Positions 44,253 through 52,303 of a stretch of DNA of 64,000 nucleotides are shown here, in pieces. The notes beneath the pieces were generated by a model. The model was not told the origin of the DNA. It did no database searches and saw only the letters and a program-made list of their open reading frames with translations. Source of the DNA: Fibrobacter sp. (GTDB lineage: Bacteria; Fibrobacterota; Fibrobacteria; Fibrobacterales; Fibrobacteraceae); the NCBI GenBank assembly GCA_024398995.1, contig JAKSIE010000008.1, positions 1-64,000 on the forward strand, given 5' to 3'. Positions within the stretch are counted from its first letter, which is position 1. Each line of letters opens with the position of its first letter. The translations under genes and the position numbers were made by a program.

Positions 44253-44595
44253 CGACTATCCAGAAAAAAACAATCAGCAACACAAGGCTTGCAAAATACA
44301 AAGCGACTGGACCTACACTGATCGCTAGCCAGTAATAGGCAAGGAGTGCAAGCACTCCCAAAGGTAGTAACAGAACATATTTAGAAACTAGGCCGGTCAT
44401 GATAATGGCAGCAGCCAACAGTGATGATGCAACCACGGGATGATAGCCGGCAAGAATTGCATTTATACCCAGCAGAAAATTGCTTACGGTAATTGCCGTC
44501 AAAAGATAGGGAATCGCGGAATGACCTCTGTTGGTAAAAAATGTCGTAATAGACATAAGTACCAAAACAAGAGAGATCGATAAAATAATCCACAT
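44224..44595 (-). CDS. hypothetical membrane protein, about four helices
   Basis: The protein has 123 residues, nearly all hydrophobic, with four to five predicted helices (for example WIILSISLVLVLMSITTFF and LALLAYYWLAISVGPVALYF). Its end overlaps the rsmA pseudogene remnant. No strong ribosome binding site is visible. The family is not recognised. Confidence 0.5.
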   Translation of the reverse strand: MWIILSISLVLVLMSITTFFTNRGHSAIPYLLTAITVSNFLLGINAILAGYHPVVASSLLAAAIIMTGLVSKYVLLLPLGVLALLAYYWLAISVGPVALYFASLVLLIVFFWIVVNSMTWWGP

Positions 44596-44609
44596 AATAA
44601 AACGTAGGG

Positions 44610-45599
44610 TTATTTCTTCTTAGCCTTTTTCTTGGCAGCCTTGATGTCGTTGACTGCAGCCTTCAGGGCGTCCTTTTCGGCCTGCTGTTCTTCGGGAGTG
44701 GGCTTGGTGTCTTCGATCAAACGGTCAGCCCATTCGTCCCAGAAGCGGCAGCGTTCGCCGTCCAGCTTCATCTTGGCGAATTTCACCGGTTCCGTTTCTA
44801 CAGCAAGCGTCACCACGGATTCCTTGTAAGCCTGCGGCAGTCCAGAAACCTGGGACATACGCTGCTTCAGTTCTGCAACGGTTGCGTCGAGAATTTCTAC
44901 GCCAAAACGACGTTCAATATAGCGGCGGGTGATGAAACCCATGGACATAAAGTAGTCGCCCTGGTTACCTTCGGCAAGGTAATTGCGAACGCGAAGTTCC
45001 TTAAGAGCCAGCACCGCTTCCTCGTAAGGAGGCAAGCGCGGGGCCTCGCCCTGCTTGCGGAACTTCTTGTGCAAAAGCCATCCCAAAAGAACCAACACCA
45101 CACCGCCCATAACGCACAGCGCAATAATCAGCCACTGGGGTAAGCGCGGGTCCGCCATCGGTTCTTCCACATCGAGAATATCGGTTTCTTCGCCGGTAGT
45201 ACGGTTAGCGACCTTCACAGCCACCGGGTCCGTATTGGTCTTTACAGTATCCTTATCCACAATGGCCACCACTTGCTGGGGAGCAATCATGAAGTCGCCA
45301 CTGACGAAAGTATTCAGCGTGGCAAGCCAGGTGAACTTCGCTGTGCCCTTGGGCATGCCTTCGGTAATACGCTCGTTCTTCATTTCCTTGACTTCGAAAC
45401 TGCCAAGGTTACCCACGAAGCTAGGCAAATCCACAATGGCGTTTTCGGGAGCGGTCACTGCGATTTCGTAATTGAACATGTCACCGATAAAGACCTGAGC
45501 GTTATCTACGTTGGCTTTCACGCTAACATCAAAGGCAAATGAGGGCAACGCGCAAACCGCCGCCAAAACACACAAGCGAGAAACAAATGACTTAATCAT
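44610..45599 (-). CDS. BatD-like exported protein with membrane anchor
   Basis: The protein has 329 residues. A signal peptide (about 1-21), an exported beta-sandwich region (about 22-140), one membrane helix (about 155-176, QWLIIALCVMGGVVLVLLGW) and a cytoplasmic helical tail ending in a lysine-rich stretch are seen. This layout fits BatD-like proteins whose cytoplasmic part resembles DUF4381. Relatives belong to Bat operons with MoxR ATPases and VWA proteins, but none of those is adjacent. The ATG at 45599 is chosen because the signal peptide starts there. Confidence 0.6.
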   Translation of the reverse strand: MIKSFVSRLCVLAAVCALPSFAFDVSVKANVDNAQVFIGDMFNYEIAVTAPENAIVDLPSFVGNLGSFEVKEMKNERITEGMPKGTAKFTWLATLNTFVSGDFMIAPQQVVAIVDKDTVKTNTDPVAVKVANRTTGEETDILDVEEPMADPRLPQWLIIALCVMGGVVLVLLGWLLHKKFRKQGEAPRLPPYEEAVLALKELRVRNYLAEGNQGDYFMSMGFITRRYIERRFGVEILDATVAELKQRMSQVSGLPQAYKESVVTLAVETEPVKFAKMKLDGERCRFWDEWADRLIEDTKPTPEEQQAEKDALKAAVNDIKAAKKKAKKK

Positions 45600-45731
45600 A
45601 TCGGTAGGTAATATACAAAAAGGCGAGAGCAGCGACAAAAACATATATGTTTTTGGCATTGCCGAGCCGAAGTATATGCATGCGAAGCATGCAATATCAA
45701 AAAAGGCGAGAGCTGTGTCTCAACTCAACAA

Positions 45732-46598
45732 TCACTTTAAGTATTGCTCAATCGTCCGCACCACGGATTTCGCACTTAAAGGTTTCTCTGCCGTTTCCAT
45801 TGTCACCAAAAGATTTACTCCAAGGTAAAATCCAGAGGCATTGTAGCTATGAATTCGAGACACAGCCTTGGCACTATATTCCGACGAATCCATCATCCCC
45901 AAATGTTCCCAAAGTATGGTTTTCCGGGTACGCAAATTCAAGCAGGTAAAGTCTGGATGAATTTTTCCCATCCCCCGTATTTTACACGGGCACTCGTATT
46001 TAAAGGGTACACCCATACGGACTAGTGTATCCGCAATAATCACCTCGGACTTTGAGCGAACCCGAAGTCCATCTGCAGAAAAATATTCCGGCACATTCCC
46101 GTCAAAGGCTTTTCGAACATAAGGAATCGCGAGCCAACGCCTAGCAAGTTCCTTGTCAGAAAGACGAACCGGATGAACCATAGAACGACGACTAGGATGC
46201 AACCCCGCATAAAATTCATCGACTTTTGCAGGGGCATAAACATCCAGAAGCATCTCAACTTGGCTCAACTGTTCTTGCAATATGGCAAGCGTTTTTTCGT
46301 CGTAATCCCTCTGCGCCAGGGCGCGGACTATAGAATGCTTTTTCTTGGGAATGTACTCGCCCTTGAAATCATCCGGCGAACGCACATGGAAATATCTGGC
46401 ATAGCTGCCATTCATGTCGATTCGTAGGCGGCCCTCGACATTTTTATCAGGTTTGCCCTGACGCCCCTCAATAACTGCAATTGCGAATTTCAACTGGGAT
46501 TGACGCTCCCGCAGGGCATCCCCCAGGCGGTCAGCAGCAAGTACTTCAAAATCTTCAGAAAAATCAAATGAATCGCCTTTTTGTAAATCAGGCATCAT
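45732..46598 (-). CDS. PD-(D/E)XK-like nuclease, paralogue
   Basis: The protein has 288 residues and is a paralogue of 31840-32694 along its whole length: YFHVRSPDDFKGEYIP, ALAQRDYDEKTLAILQ, LRVRSKSEVIIADTL, PFKYECP, IHPDFTCLNLRTRK, ILWEHLGMMDSSEY. The putative catalytic set is the Glu of SKSEV, the Asp of HPDF and the Glu of WEH. The N-terminal 40 residues differ most between the two. GAGGAG precedes tandem ATGs (46598 or 46595). Array C lies 129 bp upstream. No twin of the loci A/B leader is found; only a weak hairpin (ACGAT...ATCGT, then CTTTT) is present. Confidence 0.6.
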   Translation of the reverse strand: MMPDLQKGDSFDFSEDFEVLAADRLGDALRERQSQLKFAIAVIEGRQGKPDKNVEGRLRIDMNGSYARYFHVRSPDDFKGEYIPKKKHSIVRALAQRDYDEKTLAILQEQLSQVEMLLDVYAPAKVDEFYAGLHPSRRSMVHPVRLSDKELARRWLAIPYVRKAFDGNVPEYFSADGLRVRSKSEVIIADTLVRMGVPFKYECPCKIRGMGKIHPDFTCLNLRTRKTILWEHLGMMDSSEYSAKAVSRIHSYNASGFYLGVNLLVTMETAEKPLSAKSVVRTIEQYLK

Positions 46599-46727
46599 TA
46601 CTCCTCAAAAGTGAGACATTAAAAAACTGATATACAAAAGACGATGTTAATCGTTCACCATTAAATCATACAAAACTATAAACCAGAAAACCAGTTTTTA
46701 CGATTGGGAGGGGCACAGCAGGCGGTT

Positions 46728-46936
46728 TGTAGGCTAAATCAGCAGCCTCCCGCCTTTTAGCCTATAAAATTTTTGACCACCGCATTTCATTTTTTAAACT
46801 TGCATTAAAATTTGTAGGTCAACGATTGGAACATATCCCATTTAGCCTACAATATTTATAACAAACTAACAATAAAATATTTTTCCTGATATTTTTTTGT
46901 AGGTCAAACATTGAGCTGAGTAGTGTTTAGCCTACA
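46728..46936. repeat. array C: three phased inverted repeats
   Basis: Three 39-bp units lie at 46728-46766, 46813-46851 and 46898-46936, with an exact 85-bp period (about eight helical turns). Each unit has an 11-bp left arm (TGTAGGCTAAA, TGTAGGTCAAC, TGTAGGTCAAA), a 17-bp unrelated spacer and the right arm TTTAGCCTACA (TTTAGCCTATA in the first). Arm identity outside the units is limited to T and A runs. It sits 45 bp beyond the end of the M48-like gene and upstream of the second nuclease gene. Confidence 0.88.
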
Positions 46937-46981
46937 AAAAACAGCTGTACAGGCATATTAGGGGCCCAAAAATCCAATAAA

Positions 46982-47533
46982 TTATTTTCCAAGAAGTCTT
47001 TTGCGGCGGATAGCCGCAGTAGGATGCTCGCGGTACATCAAGGCGAACACAGGCGTGTAGGGAATTTCGCACTCCACCAAATTGCGCAGCGCGTTCTTGG
47101 CAATATTTCTTTCCACATGTTCATAGGCAATGCGGTCTGCCTCAAGTTCCTGGCCCCAGCAATAAGTATGGAAAATAATGCGCCCAGGAATGGCAACCAG
47201 ATGGAGCCACAAAATCGCCGCCCAGAAGGGCATTTCGTAGCGGCCCACCACCAGGGCGATTACACCCAGCGAAAGCATCATCATAATGACCTTCACCAGA
47301 TTACGAAGGGCGGCGTGGTGCTGTTTCTTATGGGCGTCTTCGTGGGCGGCAGCGAACTTTCCCTTTTCAGGATCCTTGCGATGTTCTGGCAGGGGAATAA
47401 AATCATTCACCAGCGGAATAATGCGAAGGACAGCAAACACGCCCCCGCGAACCTGCGTTGCCCTGCGTTCACGAATTTCGAGAACGGCCTTAAGGACAAC
47501 TTCCATAATCAACAGTGTAATCATCCAGATCAC
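46982..47533 (-). CDS. M48-like membrane metalloprotease
   Basis: The protein has 183 residues. Zinc motif HEDAH (HExxH) lies near residue 64 and the third ligand is in ELEADRIAYEH. An N-terminal membrane helix and a hairpin of helices (about 78-120) surround the site. It is shorter than HtpX or Ste24 and the second half of the family fold is reduced, so it is a minimal form. The start may be GTG 47533 or ATG 47524. The active site probably faces the cytoplasm at the membrane. Substrate unknown. Confidence 0.7.
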   Translation of the reverse strand: MIWMITLLIMEVVLKAVLEIRERRATQVRGGVFAVLRIIPLVNDFIPLPEHRKDPEKGKFAAAHEDAHKKQHHAALRNLVKVIMMMLSLGVIALVVGRYEMPFWAAILWLHLVAIPGRIIFHTYCWGQELEADRIAYEHVERNIAKNALRNLVECEIPYTPVFALMYREHPTAAIRRKRLLGK

Positions 47534-47561
47534 GACAGCAACCTAAACCTTAAAAAAAATC

Positions 47562-49442
47562 CTAAAGTTCTGGCTTAACAGACTTGGAAATCACATTCAG
47601 ACGGCGGAGCTTTTCTTCGACGCGGGTCTTTTCCCATTCAGTAAAGCCCTTGTCCACCGGATGGGCATCGTCATAGTCATCGAAGATTTCGCGGCCCCGT
47701 TCATGATCCTTGTCCAGACCATGGGAGACTCTTTCGAACCAATCCTTCTCAAGCTGGCGATAACGCTTGATCAATTCCTCAAAGGTTTCCGGCAGGGGAA
47801 CCACACGGACGATATCCTTGTTGGAATCTGTGATAATCAAGCGGCGCAATTCCTTGACAGGCTGATTCTGCAGGGAGCTGTCACTTACAACCAAAGTAAT
47901 GATAGCTTCCAAGACGCGGCGTTCCAGATATTCGGCATAAGTGTGCAGGGCCTGCTGTCGCACGCGTTCGCGTAAGAAGTTTTCGCCAAGGCCGTCAATA
48001 TGTTCCTTGGTGTACACGTCGCGAATCACGCTGACCTGCAAACGGCAATAGGCATCATAGACAGCACGTACGGTTTCTGTATTAAAGATACTGCAGAACG
48101 TTGCGGGCACAATTCCCTTACCGCGAATAGAATACTTATAGGCATTGCGGTCCAGCGCGTAAGCATTTCGGGCGTAGTTCCAGCCCGGAACAATTTCATT
48201 CAGTTTGGCAGGTACACCATTGAGTTGAGGATCACCGGGGCGAATCAGGGAGAAGGGGAACTTCACGCGCTGAGGCAAAGTGGTAACGCCGGAAGCAATC
48301 AATGTGAAAGGAGATTCACGATAGTTGGCAGGGAACTTGATGTTCACCCCAAGGCCAAAGAACATACCCTGTCCAGGCATCACTTCCTGGTCCGGCATAC
48401 GACCGGTGTGGTTACTACCTACATTGGCACCGTAACCCAGGTTGCCGCAGCCCTCGGGCCACAAGGCGGCAATGAGCAGGGAATGGTGGTGCATCTGGGT
48501 CATGGGACCCACGCAAGAACTATTGACTTCACCCTCTTCAATATGGCAGCAAGGTGCAATAATAGAAGACTTGACAATCGCCTTGCAGGCAACCTTGGTT
48601 CGACTCATAATCAGAGAGCCCTGGACCTCGGCACCGGTGTGGATGGTCACGCCCATCTGCACATCGGAATTTTCAAGAATCACGGAATCGTAAATGTGGC
48701 TGGATTCTTCGAGAGAACTAAGGACCACGGAGTTACGAATCTTGGAAGCACCTTCAACACGGGCATGGGCTCCAATCCAGCTGTTGCGAATAATGTTGGT
48801 ATTGGAAATCACCGCACCCTTGCCCACCACGCCGAAGGGCAGGGCAGTCTCGTCGCGATAAATCTGCAACTGATCGTTAAAGGCCTTGGACACTTCCTCA
48901 TCAGCCTTATGGAACAACTGGGCTTCCACCAGGTCCATGGTCATTTCAGGGAACACCAACAGGCGACGGCCGCCCATTTCGTTACCCACACTCATGGAGG
49001 TACCGATCATGTAGTTGATCTTACCGCTGCTCACCAAGGAGCCCACGTTCTCGACCACGGCGCCCACACGGATCAACTCGTTGGACAACATAGCCACGCG
49101 ATAAATCAGGGCGTTCTCCACAATGCAGTTATGGACAAAGCTGTCGTAGATACCAGTTGGATAGGAAATGTCACCAGGCAAGAGCAGGGTGCCAAAGAAA
49201 CGGGGCAGGTAAACTTCACCAGCGAAAGTGGAGCCATGAATGCGCATGGGATCGAAATCCGGATCCACCATCACCTTGGACCAGGACTCGGAACGGTTCC
49301 CATTTTTGACCAGTACCTGAATTTCAGCTTCGGTCAGGGCACGGCATTTGACGGTTGATGCCTTGATAGCCTTGAAATTTTCAACGGCGGCGGCAAAAAC
49401 ACTGTTCTTAAGTACTTTTTTCAATTTCAACAATCGCTGCAT
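47562..49442 (-). CDS. DUF4954 protein with left-handed beta-helix
   Basis: The protein has 626 residues. A central stretch (about 75-330) shows hexapeptide-like repeats of a left-handed beta-helix (for example GAVISNTNIIRNSWIGAHARVEGASKIRNS, here spanning several turns). A domain with conserved GYGANVGSNHTGR and a helical C-terminal part follow. This matches the DUF4954 family from Bacteroidetes and Fibrobacter, often annotated as a nucleotidyl- or acyltransferase-like protein. The reaction is unknown. No signal peptide. Confidence 0.75.
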   Translation of the reverse strand: MQRLLKLKKVLKNSVFAAAVENFKAIKASTVKCRALTEAEIQVLVKNGNRSESWSKVMVDPDFDPMRIHGSTFAGEVYLPRFFGTLLLPGDISYPTGIYDSFVHNCIVENALIYRVAMLSNELIRVGAVVENVGSLVSSGKINYMIGTSMSVGNEMGGRRLLVFPEMTMDLVEAQLFHKADEEVSKAFNDQLQIYRDETALPFGVVGKGAVISNTNIIRNSWIGAHARVEGASKIRNSVVLSSLEESSHIYDSVILENSDVQMGVTIHTGAEVQGSLIMSRTKVACKAIVKSSIIAPCCHIEEGEVNSSCVGPMTQMHHHSLLIAALWPEGCGNLGYGANVGSNHTGRMPDQEVMPGQGMFFGLGVNIKFPANYRESPFTLIASGVTTLPQRVKFPFSLIRPGDPQLNGVPAKLNEIVPGWNYARNAYALDRNAYKYSIRGKGIVPATFCSIFNTETVRAVYDAYCRLQVSVIRDVYTKEHIDGLGENFLRERVRQQALHTYAEYLERRVLEAIITLVVSDSSLQNQPVKELRRLIITDSNKDIVRVVPLPETFEELIKRYRQLEKDWFERVSHGLDKDHERGREIFDDYDDAHPVDKGFTEWEKTRVEEKLRRLNVISKSVKPEL

Positions 49443-49473
49443 ACTGTAAAAATAGACTAAATTCTACCCACTG

Positions 49474-49935
49474 ATGAAAGAACTGCTTTTTAATTTGATT
49501 GGAAAACACAAGTATGATATTTCTATCTACACAGAGGAAATATTTGAACGTCGTTGCCAAGAGGAAATCATCCGCAGCGATGAAGACCAAAGTTCCTTCG
49601 TTTACATTGAATTTGACTTCGAAAACGTCAAAAAACAACTGGAAAGCGCCGAAGACAACAATACCTTCTGGGAAATGTTCCTGGAGTCCCTCCACAAGAG
49701 CAACCGCGGAAGCGATATCATTGGTCTGCTTGAACACGACTCCGGCATCGGCATGCTCCTTCTGGATTCCAAAATCGAAGGCTGGAACCGCGTCAAAGGA
49801 CGTATCGAACAAATGTCCGAAAGCCAGGGATTTTCCAAAGCCAAAGACGTTCTTGAAAACGCCGTTAAGCCCATTGTCTATCCGGCCTGTATCCAGGTGC
49901 CCGGTGATGAAAGCGCAAATGCAGCGGCACTGTAA
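49474..49935 (+). CDS. hypothetical protein, degenerate GGDEF-like
   Basis: The protein has 153 residues. The block NRGSDIIGLLEHDSGIGMLL aligns in spirit with the second half of a GGDEF domain (R-x-x-D-x-x-x, then the GGDEF turn and LLP), but the GGDEF residues are replaced by EHDSG. If related, it is an inactive or ligand-binding form. No membrane segment. It is divergent from DUF4954 and 71 bp upstream of the glycosyltransferase. Confidence 0.4.
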   Translation: MKELLFNLIGKHKYDISIYTEEIFERRCQEEIIRSDEDQSSFVYIEFDFENVKKQLESAEDNNTFWEMFLESLHKSNRGSDIIGLLEHDSGIGMLLLDSKIEGWNRVKGRIEQMSESQGFSKAKDVLENAVKPIVYPACIQVPGDESANAAAL

Positions 49936-50006
49936 TGCAAGCCCTGGAGCCCAGGAAAGCCTGCACTTTTGCAACCCATTTCTAAGCCCGCAACAGCACT
50001 ACTATT

Positions 50007-51287
50007 ATGGTTAAGAAAGTATTAGTCATCGGGTCCGTGTACCCTCGTTTTCATGAGGACGCCGAAGTCCCATGGCTCCGTGCCTCCGTTGCACATTTGC
50101 GCGCCGCCGGAGTTGAAGTCCAGGTTTTAGCTCCCACCTACAAGGGCCTAAAGAGCCACGAAATTGACGGCGTTAAAGTCAATCGCTTTAGGTACGCCCC
50201 CAAGGACTGGGAAATGCTGACCCACGAAGAAGGCGCCCCCAGCAAGATGGCTTCGAAACCCTGGCTGCAGTTGCTGGCCATTCCCTACATCATCAGCGGT
50301 TTCTTCCGTTGCTTGAGCCTGTGCCGCAAATGGAAGCCCGACGTAATTCACGCCCACTGGCCGTTCCCCCATGCGTTCATTGCATTGGGCGCCGCAAAGC
50401 TGTTCCGTATCCCGCTGGTACTGAACTTCCACGGGGCAGAACTGCTCCTGATCCGCAAGAAGAAATGGGTGAAGCCGTTCCTGAAGTTCGCCATCAGTCA
50501 GGCACAGGCTGTATTTGCAAATTCCAGCTTTACCGCAAGCAAGATCAAGGCGCTGCGCAACGTAGAAGTGGAATGGAGCCCCTACGGAACAACTCTTGGT
50601 TCTTCCCAATGTCATTGCGAGGAGCGAAGCGACGAAGCAATCCAAAGCGACCTCGCTCCAAACGTTTCAAAGAGCATTCATCCCGTAAACGGCAAGTTCA
50701 AGATTCTTTTCGTAGGCCGCCACATCGAACGCAAGGGCATCAACTACCTGATCGAATCCGCCATGTACCTGCCCAAGGAACAGTTCGAAATCCGAATCGT
50801 AGGCGTGGGCGACTTGACCGCAGAACTGAAACAGCAGGCTCACGAAGTAGCTACTTCCGACGAAGCCATTACCGGCAACGAATACGGCGGACCCTGCGAC
50901 ATCATCTTCACTGGAAAGCTTTCTCCCGCAGAACTTGAAAACGAATACCGTACCGCCAACGTCTTTACGCTGCCCGCCATCGTGGATAGCAAAGGCGATA
51001 CCGAAGGCCTGGGAGTCGTTTTGATTGAAGCCATGGAATTGAATTTGCCCATCGTAGCAAGTAACGTTGGCGGCATCCCTGATGTTGTAGTTGATAACGT
51101 CAGCGGTCTGCTGGTTCCTGAAAAGGATCCGGAAGCATTGGCCGAAGCATTCAAGCTGCTGGCTGCAGACCCCAACTTGGTAGGAGGCGTTATCGAAGGC
51201 GCCCGCAAGCGCATTGCTCAGTACTTCACCTGGGACGGAATCATCGAGCGCCAGATTGCAGTTTATAACAAAGTAATAAAGAAATAG
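50007..51287 (+). CDS. glycosyltransferase family 4 enzyme
   Basis: The protein has 426 residues with two Rossmann domains of the GT-B fold. The N-terminal acceptor domain has VIHAHWPFPHAFIA and LNFHGAEL. The C-terminal donor domain has FVGRHIERKGINYLIES and the E-x7-E motif in EGLGVVLIEAMELNLPIVAS. It transfers sugar from a nucleotide donor to a glycan or lipid. Residues near 200-212 (SQCHCEERSDEAIQSD) are a translated dispersed repeat placed in the interdomain linker, a site likely to tolerate insertion. Confidence 0.9.
   Translation: MVKKVLVIGSVYPRFHEDAEVPWLRASVAHLRAAGVEVQVLAPTYKGLKSHEIDGVKVNRFRYAPKDWEMLTHEEGAPSKMASKPWLQLLAIPYIISGFFRCLSLCRKWKPDVIHAHWPFPHAFIALGAAKLFRIPLVLNFHGAELLLIRKKKWVKPFLKFAISQAQAVFANSSFTASKIKALRNVEVEWSPYGTTLGSSQCHCEERSDEAIQSDLAPNVSKSIHPVNGKFKILFVGRHIERKGINYLIESAMYLPKEQFEIRIVGVGDLTAELKQQAHEVATSDEAITGNEYGGPCDIIFTGKLSPAELENEYRTANVFTLPAIVDSKGDTEGLGVVLIEAMELNLPIVASNVGGIPDVVVDNVSGLLVPEKDPEALAEAFKLLAADPNLVGGVIEGARKRIAQYFTWDGIIERQIAVYNKVIKK
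50608..50645. repeat. dispersed repeat inside glycosyltransferase gene
   Basis: CAATGTCATTGCGAGGAGCG followed by AAGCGACGAAGCAATCC is read in frame as CHCEERSDEAIQ. It is the same family as 23881-23920. Confidence 0.8.
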
Positions 51288-51321
51288 TTAGGAAATTCAT
51301 AAAGAATTAGTTGGAGGAAAT

Positions 51322-52200
51322 ATGTTGGAAAACAAAGAGATTATGAGCCTAGCTCGTCGCCGCCTTAGCGGTCACTGGGGCAAGGCAATTGGCTCCCTGT
51401 TCGCCTTTCTGGGAATCGAAATCGTCTACACCATTTTAATCAACACACCTTTGGAAGCAATCCTTGGCAAGAACCTCGCCACCATCCCAGATCTTGTCCT
51501 TCAGATTCTCTTCATCACTCCCATGACGCTAGGCTTTATTGTTTTCTTCAGAAAATTAGCAACTGATGGCTCCGAAAAAGTCAATGATGTTTTCCAGCCC
51601 ACCCTGGACCTCTTCAACGCTAACCGACGCAAAATCTACTGGCGCAACATTCGCGGACTTTTGCTGACGATGGTTATCTCCATAGCCATCTGTCTTGTTT
51701 GCGGCATCCCCGCAATCCTTCTCAAAGCCGCAAGCCAGAGCGAATTTGCCTTCGTCATTAGTGTCTCCATTGCAACTGTTCTCTTTTTCATAGTGTTCTA
51801 TCACCTGACCCCATTCCTAGCCATGAGTTATTACAAACTGGCCACCGACGAAAACATCAACGCCGTTCCCGCCATTAAATGGTCCTGGAATATTATCAAA
51901 GGCTATAAGCTCAAATTCTGGGGACTTAGCTGCCGCTTTATCGGCTGGTGGATTCTCGGTAGCATTCCCGCGATAATCGTCTTCCTGTGGACCATAGTCA
52001 ACTTTGCCCCCGTAAATGCTGACTACGCGGATATTGACTCTAGATATATCGTTGCATTTCTTCTTAGTGGCATCATCCTAGGAATCACCTACCTGTTACT
52101 CGCACCCTATATGTCTGTTTCCTGCGTCATCTTCGCTGACGAAATCGTCAAACAAAATGACCCCGCCGTAGACTCCATCCCGGCAGATCCCGCAGCATAA
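51322..52200 (+). CDS. DUF975-like integral membrane protein
   Basis: The protein has 292 residues and six or so membrane helices, starting after a short cytoplasmic N terminus with ARRRLSGHWGKAIG. That opening and the later KWSWNIIKGYKLKFWGL block match the DUF975 (YciC-like) family, whose function is unknown. TTGGAGGA precedes the ATG. It lies 34 bp after the glycosyltransferase, probably in one transcript. Confidence 0.7.
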   Translation: MLENKEIMSLARRRLSGHWGKAIGSLFAFLGIEIVYTILINTPLEAILGKNLATIPDLVLQILFITPMTLGFIVFFRKLATDGSEKVNDVFQPTLDLFNANRRKIYWRNIRGLLLTMVISIAICLVCGIPAILLKAASQSEFAFVISVSIATVLFFIVFYHLTPFLAMSYYKLATDENINAVPAIKWSWNIIKGYKLKFWGLSCRFIGWWILGSIPAIIVFLWTIVNFAPVNADYADIDSRYIVAFLLSGIILGITYLLLAPYMSVSCVIFADEIVKQNDPAVDSIPADPAA

Positions 52201-52218
52201 AAAATATTTGACCACATA

Positions 52219-52254
52219 AAAAAAACTCGTCGGCATAACCGGCGAGTTTTTTTT
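52219..52254. terminator. intrinsic terminator between convergent genes
   Basis: ACTCGTCGG and CCGGCGAGT pair around CATAA, with A and T runs on both sides. It can serve the DUF975-like gene and the convergent symporter. Confidence 0.85.
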
Positions 52255-52303
52255 GCATTTTCAGTCGCAAAACTGCGCGACGTTTAAACGCAACACTTAA
52301 TTA

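Noticed and set aside
45617-45720. Repeated AAAAAGGCGAGAG and small palindromes upstream of the BatD-like gene
   Set aside because: The copies are short and few, with no link to a gene arrangement. Not enough to call an element.
45732-46727. A copy of the loci A/B leader at locus C
   Set aside because: Only a weak 5-bp hairpin with CTTTT is present, and the conserved ATAGATCGCTTT block is missing.
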